DNA of 64,000 bases from assembly GCA_018241525.1 (NCBI GenBank), contig JAFEDR010000009.1:1210943-1274942 (forward strand). The letters run 5' to 3'. This document shows positions 49,157 to 58,558 of this stretch, one piece after another. Source of the DNA: Pseudomonadota bacterium. Lineage in GTDB: Bacteria > Pseudomonadota > Gammaproteobacteria > Steroidobacterales > Steroidobacteraceae. Under the pieces are notes generated by a model. The model was not told the DNA's origin. It saw nothing but the letters and a program-made list of their open reading frames with translations, and did no database searches. Each line of letters starts with the position of its first letter. Position 1 is the stretch's first letter. A program made the translations under genes and the position numbers.

Positions 49157-50646
49157 ACGCGCCGCCGCGCACTGCGCTCGCCCCAGGGCTCGAAATCAGC
49201 CGGCTGGTGACGGGGCTCTGGCAGGTCGCCGACATGGAGCGCGACCGCGGGCCGCTTGATCCGGTCGCGGCCTCGGGCGCGCTGCTCGACTACGCGCGTG
49301 CGGGCTTCGATACCTTCGACATGGCCGACCACTACGGCAGCGCCGAGCTCATCACCGGTCGGTTGCTCGCGCGCGCCCGGGCCGGGGAGCTCGCGGGCCG
49401 GCCGGGTCCGGTCGCGTTCACGAAGTGGTGCCCGGTGCCGGGACCGATGACGCGCGAGGTCGTGCGCGCGGGCGTCGAGGAAAGCCGTCGGCGGCTCGGC
49501 GTCGAGGCGATCGACCTGCTGCAGTTCCACTGGTGGAGCTTCGAGCACCCGGCCTGGCTCGACGCGCTCGGCGAGCTCGCCCGGCTGCGCGAGGAAGGCC
49601 TCATCCGCGAGCTCGGGGTCACGAACTTCGACACGGCGCACCTCGCGATCGCGGTTGGCAGCGGCATCCCGGTCGTCTCGAACCAGGTGTCGTTCTCGGT
49701 GCTCGACCGGCGCGCGGCCGGCGAGATGAGCGCGTTCTGCATGGCGCACGGGGTGCGCCTCCTCGCCTACGGCACGCTCGCCGGCGGGCTGCTGTCCGAG
49801 CGCTGGTTCGGGGCGCCCGACCCCGAGCCGGGCGCCATCGCCGACTGGTCGAAACTCAAGTACCGGCGTTTCGTCGAGGCGATCGGCGGCTGGGCGGCGC
49901 TGCAGGCGGTGCTCGGAGCGCTCGATGCGGTCGCCCGGCGCCACGGCGTCTCGATCGCAAACGTCGCGACGCGCTGGGTCCTCGACCACCCCGCGGTCGC
50001 GGCCACCATCGTCGGCGCCCGCCCCGGGGAGCGCGAGCACCGCGCAGACAACCTGCGGGCGTTCGCGTTCGCGCTCGACGCCGAGGATCGGGTGCGCATC
50101 GCGGCGGCACTCGCGCAGACCCGCCCGGTGCCGGGCGATTGCGGCGACGAGTACCGGCGGCCGCCGTTCCTGACGGCCTCGGGCGACCTGTCGCATCACC
50201 TGGCGCAGCTGCCGCGCGCGTACCGGGCGGAGCCCGTGCCTGGCAATCCTGCGCGCTGGCGCGTCTCGTCGGGAAGCCGCTGGGAGCCAATCTGCGGCTA
50301 CAGCCGCGCGGTGCGGGTCGGCGACCGGGTGCTCGTCAGCGGCACGACGGCGACGCACGGGACCGACACGGTCGTCTGCCCGGGGGACGCCGGCGCGCAG
50401 GCGACCTACGTGCTCGACAAGATCCTCGCGAGCCTCGCCGCGCTCGGCGCCGAGGCGAGCGACGTCGTCGTGACACGCGTCTTCGTCGCCGACGCCGCCG
50501 ACTGCGAGGCGGTGTCACGCGCCCACGGGCGGGTGTTCGGCGACATCCGGCCGGCCAACGTGCTGGTCGAGGTCGGGCGGCTGATCGGCGACTACCGGGT
50601 CGAGATCGAGGCCGAGGCCGTCGCGAGCCGGGCCGTGCCGGGTTAG
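49153..50646 (+). CDS. aldo/keto reductase-Rid domain fusion
   Basis: This 497-residue protein joins an aldo/keto reductase (about residues 10-335) to a Rid/YjgF domain (about 380-495). The reductase tetrad is visible as D56 and Y61 (FDMADHYGSAE), K91 (AFTKWCP) and H126 (LLQFHWW). The Rid part shows GDRVLVSGTTATHG, YVLDKILASLAALGA and NVLVEVGRLIGDYRVEIEAEA. The arginine that RidA uses for imine deamination is not present; asparagine or alanine (RPANVLVEV) is at its place, so deaminase activity is doubtful. The GTG start overlaps the binding-protein stop. It probably reduces a carbonyl or imine from the imported compound. The fusion is real: no stop or frame change lies between the parts. Confidence 0.85.
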   Translation: MNAPPRTALAPGLEISRLVTGLWQVADMERDRGPLDPVAASGALLDYARAGFDTFDMADHYGSAELITGRLLARARAGELAGRPGPVAFTKWCPVPGPMTREVVRAGVEESRRRLGVEAIDLLQFHWWSFEHPAWLDALGELARLREEGLIRELGVTNFDTAHLAIAVGSGIPVVSNQVSFSVLDRRAAGEMSAFCMAHGVRLLAYGTLAGGLLSERWFGAPDPEPGAIADWSKLKYRRFVEAIGGWAALQAVLGALDAVARRHGVSIANVATRWVLDHPAVAATIVGARPGEREHRADNLRAFAFALDAEDRVRIAAALAQTRPVPGDCGDEYRRPPFLTASGDLSHHLAQLPRAYRAEPVPGNPARWRVSSGSRWEPICGYSRAVRVGDRVLVSGTTATHGTDTVVCPGDAGAQATYVLDKILASLAALGAEASDVVVTRVFVADAADCEAVSRAHGRVFGDIRPANVLVEVGRLIGDYRVEIEAEAVASRAVPG

Positions 50647-50665
50647 AGGTCGATATCGTTCGTTC

Positions 50666-50715
50666 TCGTTCGTCGTCATGGCAGAACCCCCTTGGAGGTC
50701 CCATGACGCGAACGA
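50666..50715 (+). promoter_or_regulatory. RNA hairpin enclosing ribosome site and start codon
   Basis: TCGTTCGTCGTCATGG (50666-50681) pairs with CCATGACGCGAACGA (50701-50715): 15 base pairs with one bulged T. The 19-base loop holds the ribosome site GGAGG (50694-50698), and the start codon ATG (50703-50705) is inside the 3' arm. As drawn it would hide the start codon of the downstream gene. The complementarity is seen directly; a thermosensor, attenuator or protein-binding role is inference. Confidence 0.6.
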
Positions 50716-51422
50716 AACGCCTCTTCGTGCTCCTGCTACTGGGCTCCCCGTGCGCAGCTGCCTCCGGGGACCCGACGGCGTCGGCCTACCCGGTGGCCGC
50801 GCCCCTCGAGCAGTACCTGATCGCCGACACGCAAGCGGAGATCGCGCTCGCCCGGAGCGCGGCGCCGGCGTCGATTTCCGCGAATGCCGAGATACTCGTT
50901 CTCGGCAAGCACGGCTACGAGACCGCGGTCCCCGGCCGGAATGGCTTCGTCTGCTTCGTCGAGCGGTCCTGGGCCGCGGGCTTCGACGATCCGGAGTTCT
51001 GGAACCCGAAGCTGCGTGCACCGAACTGCTTCAACCCACCCGCCGCCCGCAGCGTGCTGCCCCAGTATCGGAAGCGCTCCGAGTGGGTCATCGCCAGGCT
51101 CGACCGGGCGCAGATCGTCGAACGCGCCAGGGCCGAGTTCAACCATCGGCGTTTCACGGCACCGGAGCCGGGTTCGTTGACGTTCATGCTGTCGAAACAG
51201 GGCTACCTGAGCGATGAGGCCGCCGGTCCCTGGCTGCCGCACCTGATGCTGTTCGTGGCCTCCGAAGGTGCCGCGATCTGGGGCGCGGGACTCGAAGGCT
51301 CTCCGATCCTGGGCTCCCCGGGGAAGGCCTACGAACCGACCGTGTTGCTCATCCCGGTCAGGCGCTGGTCGGATGGCTCCCCGGCTCCGCCGCCGGAGAG
51401 TGATCATCGGCACGGATCGTGA
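50703..51422 (+). CDS. secreted protein of unknown function
   Basis: This 239-residue protein has a signal peptide (RLFVLLLLGSPCAAASGD) and is then soluble. It is not placed in a named family. Conserved-looking parts are LEQYLIADTQAEIALARSAA, EILVLGKHGYETAVPGRNGF, CFVERSWAAGFDDPEFWNPK and PHLMLFVASEGAAIWGAG. Two cysteines (C94 in GFVCFVE and C118 in APNCFNP) could form a disulfide. Ribosome site GGAGG precedes the ATG by five bases. Ribosome site and start lie in a long hairpin, so translation may be controlled. It follows the AKR-Rid gene by 56 bases on the same strand, but may not be part of that operon. Confidence 0.75.
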   Translation: MTRTKRLFVLLLLGSPCAAASGDPTASAYPVAAPLEQYLIADTQAEIALARSAAPASISANAEILVLGKHGYETAVPGRNGFVCFVERSWAAGFDDPEFWNPKLRAPNCFNPPAARSVLPQYRKRSEWVIARLDRAQIVERARAEFNHRRFTAPEPGSLTFMLSKQGYLSDEAAGPWLPHLMLFVASEGAAIWGAGLEGSPILGSPGKAYEPTVLLIPVRRWSDGSPAPPPESDHRHGS

Positions 51423-51556
51423 GCGTCACGGCACGGATCATGTGGGCGCGGCGCGCCCGGGCCGAGCCTGCGGGCGCTACGCCTCAGCCTCGGCGAAGGC
51501 GGACCCGCGATGTCCGGAATTGCGGTCGCGGGCCCCATGCTGCTGGCGACGATCGC

Positions 51557-53278
51557 TTACCGCTGATAGACCACGCGCCCGTCGAGCAGCGTGAGATCCA
51601 CCCGGGTCTCGTGTACTGACTCGATCGGCACGGTCAGGGGATCGCGATCGACCACGACGAGGTCGGCCCGGTAGCCTACGCGGATCCGGCCGAGGTCGTT
51701 CTCGCGTCCGACGAGATAGGCGGAACCCGCGGTCCGGGCCGCCAGGAGCCGGGGCAGGTCGACCGTCGAGTTCGGGAGCATCGGCACCCGGTTGGCCCCA
51801 CCCGGATCCTTCGACGTCGCGCCGGCTTCGAGGTCGTTCCACGGATTCTCGTCGGTGTAGAACCAGTCGCTGCCGGTGCTGAGCGAGGCACCGGCGTCGG
51901 CGAGCTCGCGGTAGGGGTTCATGCGCCCGGCGAGCCATGGGCCGATCGGGCCGGCGGCGGTGCTGCGGGCGTAGTCGTAGCCCGGGGGGCCGCCGTACGC
52001 GGCCGGCGCCATCCAGCCTTCCTGGATGTTCGCGAGCACGCCGAGCTGCCGGAATCGCGGCAGGTCCGCGGGGTCCACCCAGGTCAGGTGAGTGAGCGTA
52101 TGCCGCAGGTGGCTTTGGGGATGCGCGGCACGCGCCAGCGCGACCGCATCGAGTGCCTGGCGCACGGCGCCATCGCCGATCACGTGCACGTACACCGGCA
52201 GACCATGGCGTTCGGCAAGCTCGACGAGCTCGCGGAACTCCTCGTCCGTGTAGTAGCCGGGTGACTTTGCCCCGGGGCGGCCGTCATGGCTGAGGAAGCT
52301 CGACATGCCGACTTCGGGGTTGCCGTCGCCGAAGACCTTGACGAAGCCGACCCGGACGTTGGCACTGCTCACCGCGTCGCGACGCTCCGCAATCCGCGGG
52401 ATCTCTGTGCGAAAGTTCGCGGGCGTCACGGCCATCGCCACCACGACCCTCGCGGTCAGCTGGCCCGCCCGGTCGAGCGCGCGGTAGGCGTTCAGGCGAT
52501 CCTCGTCGGCGAACGCATCGACGATCGAGGTGATCCCAAGGGAGTTCAAGTGCTTGAGCGCCGCGCGCGAGAGGTCCCGCACGGAGGCCGAGTAGGCCGA
52601 GTGGTACTCTATCTCCTCGACAACACGGTTCTGCGCGGCGTCGATCAGCATGCCGGTGGCCTGGTGTGTCACCGGGTCGCGGACGATCTCCCCGCCGGGG
52701 GGCGAGGGCGTGTGCTCGTCGATGCCGAGGCTCTCGAGTACCCGGGAGTTCACCCAGAGGGTGTGGTGGTCGTGCGCGAGCACCGCCAGCTTGCGCGAGG
52801 ATGAGACGGCGTCCATCTGTGCCCGCGTGATGCTGTCGAAGCCCGGGTTGTCGAGGTCGTACCAGCCGTAGCCCGCGACCCACTCCCCCGCCGGGGCGGC
52901 GTCCACGCAACCCTTGAGCTTCTGCAGCCCTTCCTCGACGCTGAGTGCCCGCACGTTGCACAGCCGGTGGTGCAGGAACTCACCTTCCATGGGATGTACG
53001 TGGGCATCGGCGAGTCCGGGCAGCAGGGTGCGGCCCGCGAGATCGATCCGGCGCGTCGCCCGTCCTTGGAGCTTCGCGACCTGCTCGTCACTGCCAACGA
53101 GCACGATGCGTCCCTCGCGAATCGCGACCGCCTCGGCTTCCGGCGGGTCCGCGTCGAGGGTCCGCACATGGCCATGGACGAGCACGAGATCCGCGGCCTT
53201 CTCGCCGCCCGCGGCGGCCGCGGGGTTGGCGCATTGCAGTCCGATCAGCCCAGCAAGAATCGTCAGCAGGCATTTCAC
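51557..53278 (-). CDS. secreted YtcJ-like amidohydrolase
   Basis: This 573-residue protein has a signal peptide (LTILAGLIGLQCANPAAAAG) and an amidohydrolase-3/YtcJ domain. Metal ligands are H93 and H95 in LADAHVHPMEGE, and a later HVIGDGAVRQALDAV histidine; the catalytic aspartate is in STGSDWFYTDENPWN. VWDYPPGYDY-like central loops and the RIRVGYRADLVVVDRDPL end are typical of the group. YtcJ relatives hydrolyse N-formyl or N-acyl amides and other small substrates; the signal places this one in the periplasm. The GGAGAGACG before ATG 53278 is a good ribosome site. It stands alone. Confidence 0.87.
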   Translation of the reverse strand: MKCLLTILAGLIGLQCANPAAAAGGEKAADLVLVHGHVRTLDADPPEAEAVAIREGRIVLVGSDEQVAKLQGRATRRIDLAGRTLLPGLADAHVHPMEGEFLHHRLCNVRALSVEEGLQKLKGCVDAAPAGEWVAGYGWYDLDNPGFDSITRAQMDAVSSSRKLAVLAHDHHTLWVNSRVLESLGIDEHTPSPPGGEIVRDPVTHQATGMLIDAAQNRVVEEIEYHSAYSASVRDLSRAALKHLNSLGITSIVDAFADEDRLNAYRALDRAGQLTARVVVAMAVTPANFRTEIPRIAERRDAVSSANVRVGFVKVFGDGNPEVGMSSFLSHDGRPGAKSPGYYTDEEFRELVELAERHGLPVYVHVIGDGAVRQALDAVALARAAHPQSHLRHTLTHLTWVDPADLPRFRQLGVLANIQEGWMAPAAYGGPPGYDYARSTAAGPIGPWLAGRMNPYRELADAGASLSTGSDWFYTDENPWNDLEAGATSKDPGGANRVPMLPNSTVDLPRLLAARTAGSAYLVGRENDLGRIRVGYRADLVVVDRDPLTVPIESVHETRVDLTLLDGRVVYQR

Positions 53279-53620
53279 GGGACGTCTCTCCAGGTCTTCC
53301 GATGGACTTACGGTCGGCGGTCCGACACCAGCGCGTGATCATAAGGCTCGATGCCTGGGACCGGCATCCGCTCCGGTTCCCGATCGGGATCGAATGCGAC
53401 CCTTGGACCCGAATGTATCCCGACGGAGGTCGGACTGCCGCGTGTCGGGCGGCCAACGCATGGCGACGCGAAGCAGTCTCATTCGCGGCCCGATCGGCGC
53501 GCCCGAACCGCATCACGCCGGCCGTCGTTCGCTTGCGATCGGAGTCCCGCGAGCCCTCGCGCGCACCCGCCGGGGCTCAATGGCGATAGGTACCGGCGGG
53601 CGAGCGTCGGCGCCGGGGTG
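53279..53620. other. gap between amidohydrolase and FecA-like receptor genes
   Basis: No gene is seen. On the minus strand TATGAT (53338-53343) is a good -10 for the amidohydrolase gene, about 60 bases before its start, without a convincing -35. No clear terminator for the receptor gene was found. Confidence 0.3.
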
Positions 53621-56164
53621 CTACAGGCGCCACTGGACGGTCACGCCGGTTGTCCGTGGCCGGAACGTCGTCGCATCGAAGAGCGTGTCATAGGGTGTCC
53701 AATTCCGGCGGTCGAGCACGGGCAGCCGATTCAGCAGATTGTTGACGAAGAGCGCGACATCGAGCGCCTTCCGGCTCGCGGCGATCCGGACGTCGACGCG
53801 ATTCGTCGCCGGATTCGGCGTCCGGGTCGGCGCATACACGAGCGCCGCGGGATTGTCCGAGGTGAAGGGGCCCGGATTGCGGCTGTGGTACACATCCTGG
53901 AGATGCAGGTGGAGTCCGATGTCCGCCGGCAAGTGCACCTCGTAGTCGCCCGCCGCCGTGACCGACCACGGCGGCGGCACGAGCGGAACCGCCCCGACAA
54001 CGTCACCGCGCCCGACGACGATCGCGCCTTCCGACAGAACCGTGCGGGTGTAGTGGGCCTCGACATAGGCGGCGGTGAGCGACGCACGTAGGCGGGGCGT
54101 CACGCTCGTGTCGAGGCCGAGGTCGACACCGCGACCGGACGCGGCGCCGGCATTCGTCGTGTAGCCGACCCCGCACGGCAGGTTGCTGATCTCGGTCTGC
54201 AGCGAGTTCCAGCGCGCGACGTAAACGGCGCCGTCGAGGCGCACGCGGCCGCCACGGTCGCTGCTGTGGGTTCCGATCTCCGCACTCCAGACCGAGTCGG
54301 GTGCGTACGCGGCCGGGGTCGGCTGCGGACAGGCGAGGCCCTGCTGGTAGTTGGACCCGCCCATGCGGTAGCCCTTGCCGAGGCTGAGATACAACGTCTC
54401 CTGCGGGCTTGCGGTGTACGCCAGGCTGAGCCGGGGCAGGGTCTCCGTCGATGCGCCGGAACCCTGGAAGGGAGTCGGTGCGAGGTTCAGGATCTCGCGC
54501 GACGTATAGGAGGCGCGTTCGATGCGCAGGCCGGCCGACGCGGTGAGTCGCGATCCCAGCGGATACTGGAGGTCGCCGAAGACGGCCGCCAGTTCGTTCC
54601 TGCGCGCGCCCTGCACGACGCCGCTGGCGTTCCCGGCGTCCGCAAACAAGGCGTCGGCGATGATCTGATTCTCGGAATACCGCCCGCGCCGGTAGCTCGC
54701 ACCGACGATCCATGAGCGGCCCGGTCCGCCGTCGCGGCTCGTGAGGCGCGCTTCCGCCGACAGCACGTGCTGCGCAATCGCCACCGGTGTGGACACGGCG
54801 TTCGTCCACGCCACCGGATACTCCGGTCCCAGCGGGTTCGGCCACTGCCAGGTCGGCCAATCCGTCATGTCCTCGAGCGCCTGCGCCAGCCGGTCGAGGT
54901 ACGCGACGCTGGTCACGAGCTCGCCGGTCCTGAGCGCAGCCCTGACCGTGAACGAGGCCACGTACAGGCGATCGTGGGCCCACTGGCGAACCAGGTGGCC
55001 ATTGTGGAGGATGCCGCGGCCGGGATCGGACAGGTACGTGAGGAAGCTTGACGTGTCGTTGAGCTTCGAGGACTGGTAGTAGAACGCGGGCGTCAGGGTC
55101 ACGGTCCCGGAAGGAGCCGCCCGCACCCCGATCTGCAGCGTGTCGCGCCGCTCCCGGTTCGCGTTCGGTTCGATGACCGTGCCGTCAAAGGGACTCACCC
55201 GGTCGACGTAGCCGCCGAGCCGCGCGCTCGATGCGGCAACTCGGAGTCCAACTTCCTGCGCAATGACGGGTCCGCCGGCCGCGACGCTCGCGAGGAAGCT
55301 CGGTGCTCCATAGGCTGTCGCGGATGCCTCGGCCCGCGCCGTCGCATCGAAGGCATCGAGGTCGGGCTGTTTCGTCACGAACCGGACGAGACCTCCCTCG
55401 GCCCCCTCGCCCGCCAGGACCCCCTGAGGTCCCCGCAGCACCTCGATTCGCTCGAGGTCGAACGGGAATGGAAAGGCGCGCCCGAAGACGCTGGCCCGGT
55501 CGGTGGGTATCGGCGTGTCATCAAGGTAGATGCCCGTCGTGGAGCCATCCTTGGCATTCACGCCGCGAATGGAGATGTTCGTCTCGATCCCCGGACCGAA
55601 GGTGTAGTACGCGTCGAGTTCCACGCCCGGCGTGAGCGAGGCAAGCGACGGGAGGTCGTGGATGCCGGCGGCCTCGAGCTCCCCGGAGGTCCACACCGCG
55701 AGGCTGAGCGGAACGCGACCCTGCGTCTCGTCGCGCCGCGTCGCCGTGACGATCACTTCCTCGGGAAGGCCCGCCCCCATCGAGGTGCGATCGTCCAGGG
55801 AACCGCGTGCGGCACTCGTTCCGCTGGCGCGATGCGCCGGCTTCGCGTCCCGGGCCGCCAGGATGCTGACCGTGTGCTCGTCGATGAACTTGAACGTGAG
55901 GCCGCTGCCGGCGAGCAGCTGCGCGAGCGCCTCGGCGACCGGCAGGCCGCGCGTCGCCCCGTGCGTGAGGCGGTTTCTCGCGAGTTCCGAGAGATAGACG
56001 AGCTGCAGGCCGGTGCGATCGGCGAACGCATGGAGGGCGGGAGCCAGCGGTTGTGCCGGGATGTCGTCGGACAGGACGGGCGCGATCTCTGCGGCAGAAG
56101 CCACCGCGGTCGCCAGCATGCCGGCCAGGCACGCTCCCAGGATGCTCCGGATGATCGCACGCAC
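53621..56164 (-). CDS. STN-bearing TonB-dependent receptor (FecA-like transducer)
   Basis: This 847-residue receptor has a signal peptide (ILGACLAGMLATAVASAAEI), then an STN domain (about residues 30-105: IPAQPLAPALHAFADRTGLQ, GLPVAEALAQLLAGSGLTFK, EHTVSILAA) that in FecA-type receptors touches an anti-sigma FecR protein. The plug follows with EEVIVTATRRDETQGRVPLS and YLDDTPIPTDRA and ERIEVLRGPQG, and the barrel ends RPRTTGVTVQWRL. A FecI/FecR pair lies 1.9 kb away on the other strand and is its likely partner. Unlike typical fec loci, an FG-GAP lipoprotein gene lies between. The ligand is not known; the plug type is nearer to the non-siderophore group. Confidence 0.9.
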   Translation of the reverse strand: MRAIIRSILGACLAGMLATAVASAAEIAPVLSDDIPAQPLAPALHAFADRTGLQLVYLSELARNRLTHGATRGLPVAEALAQLLAGSGLTFKFIDEHTVSILAARDAKPAHRASGTSAARGSLDDRTSMGAGLPEEVIVTATRRDETQGRVPLSLAVWTSGELEAAGIHDLPSLASLTPGVELDAYYTFGPGIETNISIRGVNAKDGSTTGIYLDDTPIPTDRASVFGRAFPFPFDLERIEVLRGPQGVLAGEGAEGGLVRFVTKQPDLDAFDATARAEASATAYGAPSFLASVAAGGPVIAQEVGLRVAASSARLGGYVDRVSPFDGTVIEPNANRERRDTLQIGVRAAPSGTVTLTPAFYYQSSKLNDTSSFLTYLSDPGRGILHNGHLVRQWAHDRLYVASFTVRAALRTGELVTSVAYLDRLAQALEDMTDWPTWQWPNPLGPEYPVAWTNAVSTPVAIAQHVLSAEARLTSRDGGPGRSWIVGASYRRGRYSENQIIADALFADAGNASGVVQGARRNELAAVFGDLQYPLGSRLTASAGLRIERASYTSREILNLAPTPFQGSGASTETLPRLSLAYTASPQETLYLSLGKGYRMGGSNYQQGLACPQPTPAAYAPDSVWSAEIGTHSSDRGGRVRLDGAVYVARWNSLQTEISNLPCGVGYTTNAGAASGRGVDLGLDTSVTPRLRASLTAAYVEAHYTRTVLSEGAIVVGRGDVVGAVPLVPPPWSVTAAGDYEVHLPADIGLHLHLQDVYHSRNPGPFTSDNPAALVYAPTRTPNPATNRVDVRIAASRKALDVALFVNNLLNRLPVLDRRNWTPYDTLFDATTFRPRTTGVTVQWRL

Positions 56165-56434
56165 AGGAATAGGCGATCGCCTCCCCCTCGCCGCCCGGGC
56201 TCTCCCGGGCAGCGCGGAAAGCTTCAGCGACGCACCGAACTATATGCCGTGCCGGGGCGCGTTCACAGGCCGTTGGAAACTGTTTGACGCGGTCGGAAGC
56301 CACTCGCATCCCCGGAGGCGCCGGATCCCAGCCCGTGGCATTGCCGCGCGGGTCGCGCACTTGCGTGGCCCGCATCCCGGCACGCACACTCGGTTGCGGA
56401 GACACGTCACCGCACGCACGCGGGGAGGCGGTCC

Positions 56435-57706
56435 ATGCCGGCAACCGGTGGCGAGCGCGCGTCGGGGTTCCAGGCGAGGAATCGAGTGGTCCGCCGGTCC
56501 GGTGGCGCCGGGCTCTTGTTGTGTGCCGCGGTTGCGGTGGGTGGCTGCGATGGCCCCGCCTGTGGCGCGGCGAGTCACGGCTGCGCGTCCCCGGGCAACG
56601 AGACCATCATCGCGGTCGCCGTCGCCGACCTGAACGGCGATGACCGCCCGGACGTCGCGGCGGCCATTCCCAACAGCTCGCCGTCGGCCGGGCTGGTGGG
56701 CGTCTTTTTGCACGCAGCGACCAACGGGGGCGCTTTCCTGGCTCGCGACGACACGCCGGTCACCGATCACCCTTATACGATCCTCCCGGTCGATCTCAAC
56801 GGTGACGGACTGCCGGATCTCGTCGCGACGGACGTCCGGGTGGGTATCGTGAGCGTGCTCCTGAACTCGGCGACGGCACCGGGGACGTTCCTGGGCTCCC
56901 GTCAGATCGCGGTCAGCGACGCCCGCTTCGCGGTCGCGGCCGACCTCGACGGTGATGGCCGACCAGACCTTCTGGTCGCGAGCGACTCGGGCGTCGTGGC
57001 GCTCCTGAACGGACCGGTACCGGGGGAGTTCGCCGCCCCGATCCTGCTCTATCAGGGTGCTGCGGGCAGCACCGTCCGGACGCTGGCGGTCGGCGATCTC
57101 AATGGCGACGGCGTACCCGACGTCGTCGTCTCCGATGACGACGGGGTGCGGGTGCTCGTGCTCACGCGCGCGGGGGGAACGGCGGCGGTCGCCGGCACGA
57201 GCACCGTCTATACCAACGCCGTGCCGGGCCAGTTCGCGGTCGTCGCCGTCGCGGACATCGATGGCGACGGTGCCAACGACGTCATCATTGCCGACCAGAG
57301 CGGTGGGACCGTCACCATCCTGCCGAACCGCGCCGATGGCAGTGGCACCTTCCTGCCCCCGGCACGCTATCCACTTCCGGCGGAAGCTGGCCTGAGCGTG
57401 GTCGTGGCCGATCTCAACGGCGACGGACGGCCGGACCTCGTGATCGGCGGGCCGCCGGTCGTGGCGGTGCTGCTGCAGGATGCCTCACGCCCGGGAACCT
57501 TCCTCGACGCGGTGGCCTACCACGCACCGATCGGCGCCGGCAGCGTCGCGGTCGGCGACGTTAACGGCGACGGCCTCCCGGACATCGTCACCAACGGCGG
57601 CGTGAGCGGTACGCAGGATGGGGGCGTCATTCGCATCCCGCCAGGCGTGCTGTACCAGGACTCCACTCGCCCCGGCACGTTCCTCGACGTGCGGAACCTC
57701 GAGTGA
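56435..57706 (+). CDS. FG-GAP/VCBS repeat lipoprotein
   Basis: This 423-residue protein has a long N-terminus ending in a lipobox (AVAVGGC, C38), so it should be lipid-anchored outside the cytoplasm. It then has seven calcium-loop repeats of the form D-x-[ND]-G-D-x-x-x-D: DLNGDDRPD, DLNGDGLPD, DLDGDGRPD, DLNGDGVPD, DIDGDGAND, DLNGDGRPD and DVNGDGLPD. These make a beta-propeller like that of integrin alpha chains. GGGGAGG lies six bases before the ATG. It is divergent from the FecA-like receptor and upstream of FecI/FecR on the same strand. A surface-binding role is plausible; no enzyme motif is present. Confidence 0.85.
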   Translation: MPATGGERASGFQARNRVVRRSGGAGLLLCAAVAVGGCDGPACGAASHGCASPGNETIIAVAVADLNGDDRPDVAAAIPNSSPSAGLVGVFLHAATNGGAFLARDDTPVTDHPYTILPVDLNGDGLPDLVATDVRVGIVSVLLNSATAPGTFLGSRQIAVSDARFAVAADLDGDGRPDLLVASDSGVVALLNGPVPGEFAAPILLYQGAAGSTVRTLAVGDLNGDGVPDVVVSDDDGVRVLVLTRAGGTAAVAGTSTVYTNAVPGQFAVVAVADIDGDGANDVIIADQSGGTVTILPNRADGSGTFLPPARYPLPAEAGLSVVVADLNGDGRPDLVIGGPPVVAVLLQDASRPGTFLDAVAYHAPIGAGSVAVGDVNGDGLPDIVTNGGVSGTQDGGVIRIPPGVLYQDSTRPGTFLDVRNLE

Positions 57707-58029
57707 CCCGCGACGCAGGCTGAGCGAGCGATGCGTGGCGGATCAATCCGATCTCGACGAGCCGGCGACGCGGAATCGTTCCGTCACCACGAAGGCATCG
57801 GGCCGGGTGGCGCCATGCCCCCCGAATCGACGCGCAACCCTGATCCGGTGCCAGCCCGATGCCGCCCGGCGTGGGTCTCCCGCGGGATGCGGCGACGCAG
57901 CATGGATCGTCGCGGCGGCGTCGGGTCTGAACGCCAACGACGGCGGCTTACGCCACCGGACGGCGATGGTGGTACCCGAATCGCGGCTGGCGGACCCTAG
58001 GTGAGGGTGGATCCGCAGAATCCCGGGAT
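57707..58029. other. gap before the FecI-type gene
   Basis: Nothing convincing is seen in 323 bases: no gene, no strong hairpin. It should contain the promoter of the sigma/anti-sigma pair, but clear boxes were not found. Confidence 0.3.
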
Positions 58030-58554
58030 GTGCCGGTCCGTGTGAAGGACAAGCTCGCCTTGCTCGCGGAGTTATTCGCTGCGCAGCGGTCGCGGCTGGA
58101 GCGCTTCATTGCCCGGCGGATCCGGGCCCGGCAGGACATCGCCGACGTCGCCCAGGAAGTCTACCTGCGCATGCTCAGCGTGAAGGACATCGAGGCGATC
58201 CGCCGTCCCGAAGCCTACCTCTTCACCGTTGCCGACAACGTCATGAAGGAGCAGGCGGTGCGCAACCGGCGCGGCGCCGGCGCCGTGGACATCGACGGCG
58301 CTGATGCCGCGGCCGAGCTTGCGGTGCTGAGCACGATCGATGCGGAACTCGATCACTCGGAGGAGGTCGAGCGGCTGCGCGAGGTACTCGGCCAGCTCTC
58401 GCCGAAGTGCCGCGAGGCGGTGCGCCTGCAGTACGCGCAGGGAATGAGCTACCGGGAGATCGGATCCCGGCTGGGGATCTCGTCGAACATGGTCAAGAAG
58501 TATCTCAGTTACGCCCTGGCGCATTGCCGCCGCCGAATGAGTCGGCCCGGATAG
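58030..58554 (+). CDS. FecI-like ECF sigma factor
   Basis: This 174-residue sigma factor has region 2 (about residues 18-80: IARRIRARQDIADVAQEVYL and RRPEAYLFTVADNVMKEQAV) and region 4 (about 110-170: LREVLGQLSPKCREAVRLQY and YREIGSRLGISSNMVKKYLS). VKKYLSYALAHCR near the end is a FecI-type signature. The start is a GTG. It is followed after four bases by the FecR-like gene. With the STN receptor at 53621 it should form a surface-signalling route in which ligand binding outside turns on sigma activity. Confidence 0.9.
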   Translation: MPVRVKDKLALLAELFAAQRSRLERFIARRIRARQDIADVAQEVYLRMLSVKDIEAIRRPEAYLFTVADNVMKEQAVRNRRGAGAVDIDGADAAAELAVLSTIDAELDHSEEVERLREVLGQLSPKCREAVRLQYAQGMSYREIGSRLGISSNMVKKYLSYALAHCRRRMSRPG

Positions 58555-58558
58555 AACC

